Of a DNA stretch of 64,000 nt, positions 11,460 to 22,049 are shown in pieces. The stretch is taken from NCBI GenBank assembly GCA_018398585.1, contig JAGTTD010000009.1:14637193-14701192 (forward strand), read 5' to 3'. The position numbers and the translations under genes are program-made. How positions within the stretch are numbered: the stretch's first letter is position 1; each line of letters starts with the position of its first letter. Below the pieces are notes generated by a model. That model made no database searches. It was not told the origin of the DNA and saw only the letters and a list, made by a program, of their open reading frames with translations. This stretch comes from Simmondsia chinensis. Its lineage: Eukaryota > Streptophyta > Magnoliopsida > Caryophyllales > Simmondsiaceae.

Positions 11460-11964
11460 TTGGCTGAGAAACAACATCTTCCAAACTACATGCACCATTG
11501 CCAGCAATGTGTGCCGTGTGGTCATTGACTCGAGAAGTAGTGAGAACGTCATATCTTAGGAGGCAGTCACCAAATTGGGGTTGAAGGCTGAAGCTCATCC
11601 TAATCCCTACAAGTTATCATGGCTCAAGAAGGGAAATTGGATAACAATTTCCAAAGATTGCTTGGTTAATTTTATGATTGGGTTTAAGTATAAGGACGGG
11701 GTTTGGTGTAACATTGCCACCATGGACACTGGCCATCTGTTGTTGGAGCACCTATGGCAATATGATAGGAATGTCATTCATAGCAGTAGGAAGAACACTT
11801 ATAGCTTCATCTTCAAGGGGACCAAGATTATCTTGTTACCTAAGAGGAATGAGGCACCACGAGCCTTAGAAGTTCACCATCCGAACATACAAAGGCGAGC
11901 TGTGTCTGCCAAGGATGTTGGCAACACCAAGCTTGTCTTTTGTGCTGATTGGGAAGGAGTGTAA
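11460..11964 (+). pseudogene. Element A aspartic protease, Asp-Ser-Arg active site
   Basis: The protease core begins near VIDSRSSENVIS (11521-11556). The catalytic triplet should be Asp-Ser-Gly; here it is GAC TCG AGA, Asp-Ser-Arg, and a TAG stop follows at 11557. The C-terminal half (11575-11964) is open and keeps the HPNPYKLSWLKKG and VWCNIATMDTGHLLLEHLWQ blocks of this chromovirus group. Element B shows the same Gly-to-Arg change, so it may be a family trait or a repeated mutation at one codon. An active enzyme is unlikely. Confidence 0.85.
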
Positions 11965-13021
11965 GCTTTGTCAGGGGGAAGTACCGAGTGAGGTCGCTGC
12001 CTTGCTGAAGGAATATGATGATGTATTCCCAGACGAGCTATCAAAGACATTGTCGCCATTGAAAGACATCCAAAACCGCATTGATTTCGTGCTGGGTGCC
12101 TCATTATCAAATAGACCCCACTATCGGATGAGTCTTTCAAAGCATGAGAAGCTGAGAAGCCAAGGAGGCCAGGACGCGGCCCCCAATTCTCAACCCCAAA
12201 AAAAATCAAAAGAGGACCTATTTGCCAAGGGTTTTATCTGGAGAGTGTGAGTCCCTGTGCCGTGCCTGCTTTGCTGATGCCAAAGAAGGACGGAAGTTGG
12301 CGGATGTGTGTTGATAGCAGAGCAATCAACAAGATCACGGTTAGATACTGGTTCCCCATACTACAGTTGGATGACTTGCTTGACCAACTTCAAAACTTGG
12401 TAGTGTTCACTAAGTTAGATTTGAAGAGTGGTTATCCCATATTCGGATTTTGCCAAGGGACGAGTGGAAAATCACCTTCAAGACAAGGGAGGGACTTTAC
12501 AAATGCCTGGTCATGCCGTTCGGATTGTCCAACACACCAAGTACCTTCATGAGGTTCATGACTCGAGCCTCCGGCAGTTCACTGAGAGGTTTGTTGTCGT
12601 CCACTTTGATGATATTCTAATTTATAGCCAAGATTGAGTTGAGCAAATGAAGCACCTCAAGGAAGTGCTGAATAACTTGAGGGAGCAACATATGTTTGCC
12701 GCCTTGAAGAAGTGAGAACTTGTAAGGGACCAGGTGACCTTCATTGGTTTCGTTGTATCCAAGGATGGAATCTCAGCTGACGAAGGGAAGATAGCAGCCA
12801 TACGTGACTGGCCTCACCAAAAAACAATTGGGGAAGTCCGAAGTTTTCACGGGTTGACATCTTTCTATAGACGGATTGTACCTAGCTTCAGTACAGTGAT
12901 GGCACCACTGACAGATTGTATGAAGTGAAGGTCTTTCGTTTGGACCCCAGAGGCTAGTGCCGTCTTTGAGGAAATCAAGAGAAGACTCACAACGGCACCA
13001 GTGTTAGCACTACCTGACTTT
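11965..13021 (+). pseudogene. Element A reverse transcriptase, decayed and cut in RNase H
   Basis: Motifs: [20 protein letters not shown] (12259-12320), [10 protein letters not shown] (12408-12437) and a catalytic box read as [12 protein letters not shown] (12599-12634), with Phe for Tyr and both Asp kept. The thumb and connection follow ([35 protein letters not shown]). Frames change near 12240 and 12440-12560, with stops near 12635, 12713 and 12926. The RNase H start ends at APVLALPDF (about 13018), where the deletion junction begins. Confidence 0.85.
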
Positions 13022-13243
13022 GAAAAGCAAGATAGGGCCATTGGCGATACTTGAGAGGATCAATGACAACGCCTACCTTTTGCAGCTCCCACACGGTATG
13101 AGGACCTCCGATATCTCCACCGTCAAGCACCTTATTCCCTACTTTGGCCACGACGATCATGTTGATCCTCAAGCGAATTTGAGGGCGAATTTTATCCTAC
13201 TTGGGGAGGATGATGCAACCCAGATATCAGCCCAAATATGAGA
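13022..13243 (+). pseudogene. Element A integrase C-terminal tail, reading into the 3' LTR
   Basis: After the deletion the frame resumes in the integrase C-terminus (KIGPLAILERINDNAYLLQL, then VKHLIPYFGHDD). The HHCC zinc domain and DDE core are missing. The frame passes through GEDDATQISAQI and stops at 13241, 33 bp inside the 3' LTR. Coding overlap with the LTR is a described trait of some CRM-clade centromeric retrotransposons, and element B does the same. No chromodomain of the C/N type is present. Confidence 0.8.
13203..13210 (+). other. Element A polypurine tract
   Basis: GGGGAGGA directly before the 3' LTR; it lies inside the coding frame (Leu-Gly-Glu-Asp). Confidence 0.7.
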
Positions 13244-13593
13244 TTGACATGGACTTGGCTTCACGATCTTAGCCGGTGGAGGGTTGGCAAATACGGAGGC
13301 GGAGATGCAATGAAGATAGAGTTAGAGCTTAATTAGGATTTAATTTTATTTTCTTTTGAATTATATTTTAGAATTTTAGTCTCATTCAAAAAACTCCCAT
13401 ATATATATTAGAGGAGATCTAAGGTTTAGTTAGCTTTATTTTTTAAGTTTTTAGCCTCTAATTGAGAGTTCTCCCTTCATGGGTTGTGAGAATTGAGTTT
13501 TATTTCCTCTTTGTTTTGTTTGTGATTAATAAAATTAAAAGGAACGCTATCAAATCCTTCCCGTTTTCCAATTTTCCATTACGCACTGCGTCA
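13211..13593 (+). repeat. Element A 3' LTR
   Basis: 383 bp, TGATGCAACC...CACTGCGTCA; aligns along its length with 9846-10225 with scattered differences. Confidence 0.9.
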
Positions 13594-15068
13594 AAAACAA
13601 TATAAATGAGTAATCAAAATCTCATGCTCAAGATGCTAGTGGCTAATTTGAGAAGGGGGCCAAATAAAACTTAAACCGACTTAGAGAGGGACTTCAACAG
13701 AAGGCCTCAAACTGAAGGCTATAGACCTTGAATTAAAGCAAATGGACTTGAGACATGATATTTAAACAACTGAAATAAAAGGATATAGAGAATAAGGATT
13801 GAACTGAAGGAAGTTGTCGCACCGTACAGTTCATCGTTGTCTTAAGTCGTTTATGCTTTCGCTACTATATAGACAGTATTGTTAGGCACTCTGGCTCCTA
13901 GAGTTAACACGGCATTGAACATAGGAGTTTGCTATCCTCTGAAGGGTTAAAGTATGCCCACCTTCCTCAACAACCGGAGTTTAGAAGAAGAACACAAAGA
14001 GATGAAGAAGAGAATGAATTTCTGTGAATTCTTGTGTGTTTGATAAATGCCCAAAGACATGATTTTTACAGGCAAAAACATAATTTAAGAGCAAATCCCA
14101 ATCACGGTACGTGAGAGTGAAATCCGGCCTTAATTAGGGAAGTGGGCGGATATTAAGGAGCAAAGAATCCGGCCGCAATTAAGGCAATTACAGTTATGGA
14201 AGGAGTGAGAAGTTACACGGTCAAAATGTGTACTCGAGCTCAAGCTTGAAGCCTTGAACTCTAGCCCAGAGTAACCGAGAGGCCTCGAGCATACACCCTC
14301 AAGGTTGGCCAGAAGAAGACAATTTGAGCTCAAGCACACACCATTGAGCTCAGTCCAAGGAGTCACCTCGAGTTCGTTTACGACAACTAACAACACAATG
14401 ACCATAAAAATAAAGGTCCAGGTCGGAAAAAGTTCACACCGCACTGCGTGCACGCACGACTTTACTAAGGACAAGGATTAAGGGGTATATAAATTGGCTC
14501 TCTCTCCCCACTTTAGATTTTCTATGAGGGATATAGTATTTGAGAACAAGAATAAAACTGAAGCACGCTGTCCTAACAACTACTTTAATAATTTCTTATT
14601 TATTATATGATCAAATTCCCTGTTAAGCCTTGTTTACGATTCTATTTTAGTAATTTCTTAATATTTATCCCTCTTTGTTATGCACTTTGATTGCTCAAAT
14701 TCTGAAGGCTGGTTTGCAAACTTTTCTCCAAAAAGAGTTCTTTTTTTTTTTTTTTTAGAAATATTTCTTTATATTTTAATAGTGTTTCGCCTCAAAAAAT
14801 ATTTTCAAACAAAGTCATTTTCAATTTTAAGTAAAAGTTAAAAAAAATAATAACTTTCCTTTTAAAATAGAAAAGAAAAAAGCCTAAAATTTTTTTATGA
14901 AAATGCGCTTTCGATAGAACTTTTTACAGATATAGAAAGCACTTCTAAGAAAATAAGTCGAAAACAAAAACAATTAAAAATACCTACATTTTTTGAGGTG
15001 TTTACATCTTGACCAGTAAATGGTATCAGCCTATCATTAGAGTCAAATTCTTTTGGTTCTTTTTTGAA
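13594..15068. other. Unassigned segment, part LTR-like, then AT-rich
   Basis: No coding similarity. About 13840-14580 has LTR-like traits: a purine-rich run near 13985-14020, a mixed-composition U3-like part with repeated CTCGAG/GAGCTC motifs, and TATATAAAT at 14486-14494. I could not find a partner copy or primer site, so this is only a suspicion of a truncated LTR. 14600-15068 is AT-rich with a T-run near 14740. Confidence 0.4.
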
Positions 15069-15652
15069 TTTTTTTAGCAAATGGGCATACTTTCAAAAAA
15101 AAAGTTTAGAGATTTGGCACCATTTTAAAAATATTTAGTAAAATGGCACACTTTACTGTTTACCATCCGTTGCACGCCATTTCAAATGAATTACAAGAGT
15201 AGAAGACCCGTTGCAAACAATAAGAATTATTTTTTTCTATTTTTAAAATTTTTTAAGTGTCATATGTTAAAAGTTATTTTAAAAATTAAAAAAAATTAAT
15301 AAAATAATTTTTAATTTAAATTATTTTAATTTTTAATTTTATAATTTGAAATACTAAGTACATATATCTTTTAAATTAAAAGATATATGCATATTATTAT
15401 TTGAATCATTAATAAGGATGATATAAATGCGGCACACATTTAAATAAGGAGATGATAATATGTATATTATTGAACGAGTGACACATTCAGGGTAGCACCT
15501 AAAGGGGGAAGGCTGCTTACATCCACCCCCCAAACCCTGCTTATGTGGGAGCCCTTGTAGCACAGCGACTGTTGTTGTTGTTGTCATGTAGAAACTATGA
15601 TATTACAATACTATTAATAGGGAAGATATAAATGAGAAGATTGTGATGTTTC
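15069..15652 (+). repeat. Fold-back element, left arm (outer part)
   Basis: 15069-15652 is the reverse complement, with indels, of about 21414-22049. Anchors: TAGCAAATGGGCATACTTTC (15074-15093) pairs with GAAAGCATGCCCATTTGCTA (22024-22043), the CAAACCCTGCTTATG block near 15532 pairs with CATAAACAGGGTTTG near 21518, and CTATTAATAGGGAAGATATAAATG (left end) pairs with CATTTATATCTTCTTTATTAATAG on the right. The arm is interrupted at 15652 by element C and resumes at 21199. No transposase is present. Confidence 0.8.
15648..15652. repeat. Target-site duplication of element C, left
   Basis: GTTTC, repeated at 21194-21198. Confidence 0.9.
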
Positions 15653-15992
15653 TGTTATGCTCTTAATCTTTGATTTAATGTAATAAGGTGTCTTTGCTTG
15701 TAAACATTCAAATTAATTTCTGGCACCAAAGTTAGTAAAGGAAGGGCTCGGGTTAGCTGTTTTGGCGGGAAAAACAATAGTTTGTTAGAGTTTGATTCTC
15801 TTGTAAGCTCGATTATAAGAGCTGATTTTATGTAATGTTAAGATCATTCAATGAAAATATTAACCCATCTCTTTTGAGATAAACTTCTTTCTCTCATCTA
15901 AACTCTTCTAATTTCTCATCTCCTTCCCTTCTTTCTCATCCCATACTCTTTTTAATCTAACTTACGTTTGTGAATTAATCACAAACATAACA
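15653..15992 (+). repeat. Element C 5' LTR
   Basis: 340 bp, TGTTATGC...ACATAACA. Element K at the window end has a related LTR (shared TTTTGGCGGGA, AATAGTTTGTTA, GATCATYCAATGAAAATAT). Confidence 0.95.
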
Positions 15993-15994
15993 AC

Positions 15995-16006
15995 TGGTAT
16001 CAGAGC
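15995..16006 (+). other. Element C primer-binding site
   Basis: TGGTATCAGAGC, 2 bp after the LTR; complements initiator Met tRNA. Confidence 0.95.
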
Positions 16007-16026
16007 TTCATTCGATTTACAAATTA

Positions 16027-17428
16027 ATGGATACAAGCGATAATCCCTTGATCGGTGGTGTCACCACCAGATCAGCAGCAGCACGAGTTGCACTAGATCA
16101 GCCAATGCTGTTGGAATTGGTAGTAGCGATGTAACTGGACAAGATTGGGTGACAAATGCTCAGCTGGACAGTAAATTTGCATCAATGATTGCTTAATTCA
16201 CGCAATTAGTCACTGAGAAGTTACCTCAACAGATTGAGGAAAGGGTTGATCATCGAGTTCAACAGGTAGAGGCTAAAATTGCAGATCAAGTTTCTTGTAA
16301 ATCTCATAATCTGGAGGGAAAGATTAATCAGTGCATTGATCTGCAGTTGCAGCAGCTCGAACTGAAATTGAATGAGAATCGAGAACAGACCAGAAGGACA
16401 ATTCCTGATCCGTTATTACCAGCTAGCTTCATGAAGACAACTCAACCAATGAGATCCATCAATGAGGATGGGCAGAACATCTAGAATTCAGGAGGAAACA
16501 CTGGTGTCAATGATAAGAACGCAGATCGGGATCCGGATGTGTTGATTTCTGATGAGAGGCAAGTAACAATGAGCAGGTGCTGCCTCAATCTTCAAATTGG
16601 AATGCCGGTACTGGACCACGATTTTCTGAACTGGACAGACCTCCCGACCAGTTGCTGCAGCAGCGTTCAGGAAGCAACGATGAGTCTTCCAACTCCAGGA
16701 ACCATAGCCATAGACAACCTCAAGTGCAGATCGATGCATTTGAAGGGAAACAACCTCACTTATGGCTAAGGAGGTGTGAAGGTTATTTCCATTTTTATCA
16801 CATTCATGAGTCTGAAAAAGTGCAAATTGCGGCTGTATATTTGCTTGGGGATCATGAGGTGTGGTTCTATAGCTTGTTGAGAAGTAGACCTTTCATTACT
16901 TGGAATGACTTTGCTAGGGCCTTATGTGCTCGATATAGTGATGAAGATGATAGTGATATAGTGGATAAATTCAATAAGGTTAAGCAAGAGACGACTGTGA
17001 ATGATTACATGAATAGATTTGAGAATCTAAGAGCTAGCATTGTGAATGAAATTGAGGCTTCTGAGTCTTATTATGTAGCTGCTTTCATTAGTGGGTTAAA
17101 GCCTAAGTTGAAGAATCTGGTTAAAGCTGTGGATCCGATTGATTTGTCCATGGCTTTTGCTAAAGCCAAGCTCTATGAAGCAACCGGATTGGCATCCAGT
17201 GATGTAACCAGGTCTCGTGGTAATAGCTCACAGCTGCAGCAGGGGAAGCCCAAGACATTCAGAAATGAAGGCAAGCAGCAACAGAAACTGTGTTATCGTT
17301 GCAATCAGCCTTATCAATTTGGCCAAAAGTGTAATCCCAAGTACCTCATGTCTGCTGAAGGTACTAAGGTTGGGGAACTCTCTAAAGAAGAAGAGATTGA
17401 TGAGGATAATACCAATTCTGAGCAGTAA
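16027..17428 (+). pseudogene. gag: Element C gag
   Basis: ATG at 16027 opens MDTSDNPLIGGVTTRSAAAR; the first frame stops at 16131 after an apparent frameshift, then a coiled-coil region follows (about 16200-16380). From about 16570 the frame is open for 283 codons: capsid core (LWLRRCEGYFHFYHI, FNKVKQETTVNDYMNRFENL, FISGLKPKLKNLVKA) and a nucleocapsid motif CYRCNQPYQFGQKC at 17290-17331, whose zinc-binding His is replaced by Gln. TAA at 17426 ends it; the same frame continues as protease, so this stop sits between gag and pol and is probably a mutation. Confidence 0.9.
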
Positions 17429-18005
17429 ATTGAAGAGGAGTTAGATGAAGCAGCAGTGGAAATCTCAGTGAAAGCTTTAAACGGTAATGGGGCTCATAGT
17501 ACAATCCGGATCGAAGGAAAGGCTGGAAAAAGGTCCATTGTCATTCTCATTGATAGTGGGAGTACTCATAGCTTTGTTGATCCCAAAGTTGTCAGGAAAG
17601 TGGGGCACGAAGTGATAAAAACCCATCCCCTTGCCGTCACCGTAGCTGATGGGAAGACTGTCATGACTCAGAACAAGTGCAGGGGGTTTGTTTGGCTGAT
17701 GCAAGATCGTAAGTTCCAATATGACTTTAGGATCCTTTCCTTAGGAGGTTGTGACATGGTGCTCAGAGTGGATTGGATGAGAACTTATAGTCCTGTTCTG
17801 TTTGATTATGCAAACCTTACGGTCTCTTTTGAAATTCAAGGCTCTAAAGTCACATTGCAAGGCATTGTGGAGCAAGCTCAACTTCAAGTAATTAAAGGAA
17901 GGAAGTTGAAGAAGGGTCTTCAAATGCTGTGCATACCAGTGAGTGGGCCAGTTGTTTGCTATATCCTCAGCTAAAATGGTCGAAATAACCGAACCAGAAG
18001 TGTAG
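17429..18005 (+). pseudogene. Element C aspartic protease
   Basis: Active site ILIDSGSTHSFVDP (Asp-Ser-Gly at 17552-17560, intact, Ser coded AGT), then the flap and C-terminal block CDMVLRVDWM near 17752-17780. A frameshift near 17940 moves the reading frame, after which AKMVEITEPEV runs to a TAG at 18003. Catalytic residues are present, so the decay here is recent compared with elements A, B, F and G. Confidence 0.9.
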
Positions 18006-19393
18006 GTGCTGCTGACAGAAGTCGAAGAAGTGTTCTCAGTGCCTAGATCCTTACCTCCCAAGAGGAGTTTGGATCATGAAATCCCTCTCAAAGAGGGTGC
18101 TGAACCAGTGAAGATAAGGCCATATAGATATCCTCACGCTCAGAAGACCGAAATTGAAAGGCAAGTGGATGAATTGCTTAAGACTAATTTCATACAAGCT
18201 AGCCATAGTCCCTTTGCTTCCCCGGTCATTCTTGTCAAGATGAAAGATGGCACAGCCGTATGTGTATTGATTATAGGCAACTTAACTCTATGACCGTGAA
18301 GGACAAGTTTCCCATACCAGTCATAGATGATTTGTTGGATGAATTACATGGAGCTCGAGTTTTTTCCAAGCTAGATCTGCGGCAAGGTTATCATCAGATA
18401 AGGGTGGGTGAGCATGATGTGTATAAGACTGCATTCCGGATGCATCATGGACATTTTGAATTTGTGGTTATGCCTTTTGGCTTGACCAACGCACCAGCTA
18501 CAATTCAGGCTCTAATTAATGATGTCTACAAGCAATTGCTTAGGAAATTTGTATTGGTTTTCTTCGATGACATCCTCATTTATAGTGCATCGTTTGAAGA
18601 GCACTTGAAGCTTCTGAGGGAGGTATTTCTGGTCATGCGCAAGCATAAATTGTATGCTAAGTTGGCCAAGTGTTCTTTTGCTCAGACACATTTGGAATAT
18701 TTAGGCCATGTGATCTCTTGTGATGGAGTTGCTACCGATCCTTCAAAGGAACAAGCCATGAGAGAATGGGTTGTTCCGTTCACCTTGAAACAATTGAGGG
18801 GATTTTTGGGGTTAACTGGCTATTACCGCAAGTTTGTGGCTAACTATGGAGCCTTAGCCAAGCTTCTAACAGAGTTACTTAAGAAGGACTTCTTCAAATG
18901 GTCAGAAGAAGCTCAAAAAGCCTTCGATGCTCTCAAAATTGTTATGTGCAGAGCTCCTGTTTTAGCTATGCCGGATTTCTCTTCAAGCTTCATTTTGGAG
19001 ACAGACGCAAGTGGAAGTGGTATTGGGGCAGTATTGTCTCAAGTTGGGAGACCAATAGCATACCCTAGCCAAGCCTTGAGTGCAAAACATCAAGCTCTTT
19101 CCACATATGAGAAAGAGTACCTTGCAATCTTGCTTGCGGTGGATAAGTGGCGGCATTACCTAGATGGGCATCACTTCATCATTAGGACTGATCATCAAAG
19201 TCTTAAAAACTTATTAGAGCAGAAGATTGTCACAAGGATACAAAGGAAAGGGCTAATGAAGATGTTGGGGCTGAATTATGATATTGAATACAGAAAAGGC
19301 AGAGAAAACTGGGTAGCAGATGCACTGTCACGCAGGTTTGAGGGGCACGAGCTGGGTTCCCTTGGGGCTATTACCGTGATTTCTCCTACTTGA
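18006..19393 (+). pseudogene. Element C reverse transcriptase and RNase H
   Basis: A 5' part (18006-18258: [36 protein letters not shown]) is joined by one frameshift near 18250 to a 377-codon open frame. Motifs: [37 protein letters not shown] and the catalytic FFDDILIYS at 18559-18585 with both Asp. RNase H is complete: [14 protein letters not shown], the Glu in [23 protein letters not shown] and ADALSRR, giving the D-E-D-D set. TGA at 19391 separates it from integrase in the same frame, a single-codon break. Confidence 0.95.
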
Positions 19394-20821
19394 ATGGAAG
19401 AGTTACATCAGTCCTATGAGAATGACTCGTTTGCACGAGAATGTATAGCTGCAGCAAGTGTTGGCAAGGTGTGCAATCTGGCTGCTGGAACAGACATTTC
19501 TGTAACCCGAGGAGTGATCAGAATCCAAGGGAAGCTGTATGTGGGCAAATCTACTAGTCATAGACACCAAGTCATCAGTGCTGCTCATGATTCGTCATGG
19601 GGAGGACACTCAGGCATTGAAGGGACATATCAAAGACTGAAATTCCATTTCTGCTGGCCCGGCTTGAAGAAAGAAGTGACTAGCTTTGTGCAAGGTTGTG
19701 AGGTTTGCCAACAAACCAAACTTGGTGATCATAGATACCAAGGGTTGCTCCAGCCCTTGCCTATTCCTGATGGTGTATGGCAACACATAAGCATGGATTT
19801 TATCGAGGGATTGCCTAAATCAGAAGGGAAAGAGGTGCTTTGGGCAGTTGTTGATCGATTCACCAAATTTGGGCACTTCATTGCACTGGCAAGACTTGTA
19901 ACTGTAGAAAAGCTTGCTCGTGTGTTCTTAGACAACATCTACAAGCTATATGGATTGCCCCAATCTATAATTTCTGATAGAGACAAACTCTTTACAAGCC
20001 GGTTTTGGAAGGAGTTGTTTAGGCTCTTGGGAATGACCTTGGCTCTCAGTTCATCTTATCACCCTCAAACCGATGGTCAAACAGAGAGGGTTAACCAATG
20101 CATTGAACAATACCTCAGGAGCATGGTATTTAGTCATCCAAAGGTGCGGGGAAGATGGCTTTCTTTGGCTGAATTCTTGTACAATACCCATTTTCACACT
20201 TCATTAGGCACGACTCCCTTTAAAGCCTTATTTGGGTATGATCCACCCTCTCCTTTTGGGTTGCAAGGAGTTGAGACACAAATGGGGGTAGTGGCTGACA
20301 TCTTACAGTAAAGGAAGCATGTATTACAACAACTGAAGCAGAATCTCAGTGAATCATAGGCTCGAATGAAATGGTATGCTGATAGGAAGAGAGTTGATAG
20401 AAATTTCGAGGTGGGAGACATGGTATACTAGAAATTACAGCCTTATCGACAGTCCACAACAGCAGTAAGGAGGAATGTCAAGCTTTGCGCTCGGTTCTTT
20501 GGGCCTTATAAGGTCTTAGAGAAGATTGGCAAGGTGGCTTACAAGCTTGAACTGCCTCCCGATTCTTATATTCACCCTGTTTTCCATGTTTCATTTCTAA
20601 AAAAACAAGTTAAAGAAGGTCACAGCTCCTCTTCTAGTCCTCCAGAAGTGGGTTCCAATGGCTCATTAGTCTTACAACCAGATGCAGTGCTCGAGCAGAG
20701 GCCAGCAAAAGACTCCCAGAACCAGAAAATTCGCGTGAATTGGAGTAATTTGGATGAATCGTTCACCACTTGGGAGGAAAAGCGTTTCTTATTAAGTCAA
20801 TTCCCTTCTTTTCATTCTTGA
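19394..20821 (+). pseudogene. Element C integrase with C-terminal chromodomain
   Basis: Integrase joins element DNA to the host chromosome. The HHCC zinc domain is visible (HDSSWGGHSG, then CEVCQQTK), and the DDE core keeps SMDFIEGLP (Asp), IISDRDKLF (Asp) and HPQTDGQTERVNQ (Glu), so all three acidic residues are intact. Stops interrupt the C-terminal part at 20309, about 20357 and about 20429, all in one frame. IHPVFHVSFLKK and a chromodomain (IRVNWSNLDESFTTWEEKRF, about 20730-20790) end the protein. Chromodomains steer integration to modified histones; that role is known for the family, not shown here. Confidence 0.95.
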
Positions 20822-20837
20822 GGACAAGAATGTGTTT

Positions 20838-20850
20838 AAGGGGAGGGGAT
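20838..20850 (+). other. Element C polypurine tract
   Basis: AAGGGGAGGGGAT immediately before the 3' LTR. Confidence 0.9.
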
Positions 20851-21193
20851 TGTTATGTTCTTAATCATTGATTTAATGTAATAAGGTGTTTTTGCTTGTA
20901 AACATTCAAATTAATTTATGGCGCCAAAGCTAGTTAAGGAAGGGCTCGGGTTAGCTGTTTTGGCGGGAAAAACAATAGTTTGTTAGAGTTTGATTCTCTT
21001 GTGTTAAGCTCGATTATAAGAGCTAATTTTATGTAATGTTGTGATCATTCAATGAAAATATTAACCCATCTCTTTTGAGATAAACTTCTTTCTCTCATCT
21101 AAACTCTTCTAATTTCTCATCTCCTTCCCTTCTTTCTCATCCCATACTCTCTTTATCCTAACTTACGTTTGTGAATTAATCACAAACGTAACA
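20851..21193 (+). repeat. Element C 3' LTR
   Basis: 343 bp, TGTTATGT...AACGTAACA; aligns end to end with the 5' LTR with one 3-bp indel and about a dozen substitutions. Confidence 0.95.
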
Positions 21194-21198
21194 GTTTC
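21194..21198. repeat. Target-site duplication of element C, right
   Basis: GTTTC, identical to 15648-15652. Confidence 0.9.
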
Positions 21199-22049
21199 CA
21201 ACAAAAAAAATTACGAGTTTTGAGTTATTTATTAGATACATAATTTATAACTAATATATATTTATATTAGCTAGGTTTCTTTAGACTTTTTTTTAAATTA
21301 TATCTTAGTTTATAAACTATATAAAATGATTTTTTTAGTTTTTGAGTTACATGTATCTAATAAAATAACTCAATTAATGAAATACCAATGCGAAAACTCG
21401 TGATTTTTTATAGGAAACATTACGATCTTTTCATTTATATCTTCTTTATTAATAGTATTGTAATATTAATGTTCCTGTATGACAAAAACAACAGCCCCTG
21501 TGACACAAGGGCTCCGGCATAAACAGGGTTTGGGGGGATGGATGTATGCAGCATTTCCCCTTTATGTGCTAACCCCGAATGTGTCGCTCATTTTATAATA
21601 TACATATCACATCTACTTATTTAAATGTGTGCCTCATTTATAACATCCTTATTAATGGTTTAAATAATAATATGCATATACCTTTTAATTTAAAAAATAT
21701 ATATATTTAGTGATTTATATTATAAAATTAAAATAATTTAAATTAAAATTTATTTTATTAAATTTTTTTAATTTTTAAAATAACTTTTAACACATAATAC
21801 TTAAAAAAATAAAAAATAATAAAAAAATTCCCATTGTTGCACGACCTCTATGAGAATGGTGCACACCATCTCAACGCACTCATTGCATGACGTCTTAAAT
21901 GTCGTGCAATGGGTCTTCTACTCTTGTAATCCATTTGAAATAGCGTGCAATGAATGGTGAATAATAAAATGTGCCATTTTACTAAATATTTTTAAAATAA
22001 TACCAAATCTCTAAATTTTTGTTGAAAGCATGCCCATTTGCTAAAAAAA
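21199..22049. repeat. Fold-back element: end of left arm, loop and right arm
   Basis: After element C the left arm continues to about 21241 (TTACGAGTTTTGAGTTATTT, ATTAGATACAT). A loop of about 109 bp (21242-21350) follows, and the right arm starts ATGTATCTAATAAAATAACTC and runs outward to about 22049. It matches the reverse complement of the left arm but has extra blocks, including roughly 60 bp near 21845-21905. Without element C the structure would be about 1.4 kb, nearly all inverted repeat. Flanks show no convincing TSD. Long arms and no coding capacity suit a fold-back or Mutator-like non-autonomous DNA element. Confidence 0.75.

Larger units (their letters stand above)
9846..13593 (+). 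mobile_element. Element A: Ty3/gypsy, CRM-like chromovirus, internally deleted
   Basis: Two LTRs (9846-10225 and 13211-13593) share the perfect terminal repeat TGATGCA/TGCATCA (TGCGTCA in the 3' copy). Flanks AAAAT (9841-9845) and AAAAC (13594-13598) are a near-TSD, 4 of 5. The body holds gag, protease and reverse transcriptase, then jumps near 13018-13022 from early RNase H directly to the integrase C-terminus, so RNase H and the integrase core are gone. Element B is a fuller copy of the same family. CRM-like is inferred from gag style and from the coding frame running into the 3' LTR. Confidence 0.9.
15653..21193 (+). mobile_element. Element C: near-complete chromovirus (Ty3/gypsy), 5.5 kb
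   Basis: LTRs (340 and 343 bp) begin TGTTATG and end CATAACA/CGTAACA, flanked by a perfect TSD GTTTC. It has an initiator-Met primer site, gag, protease, reverse transcriptase, RNase H, integrase with chromodomain, and a strong polypurine tract, all in order on the plus strand. I count about a dozen differences between the LTRs, so it is not very recent. Stops and frameshifts listed below make it non-functional, but this is the best preserved element in the window. Clade inside the chromoviruses not settled (Reina/Galadriel-like). Confidence 0.95.

Noticed and set aside
14130..14474. 114-codon minus-strand frame with a hydrophobic stretch
   Set aside because: Lies in an LTR-like segment with no homologous motif; length is within chance for this GC-richer stretch.
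15354..15587. Minus-strand frame near the start of the fold-back arm
   Set aside because: It is arm sequence of the inverted repeat, also present (mutated) in the other arm without an open frame.
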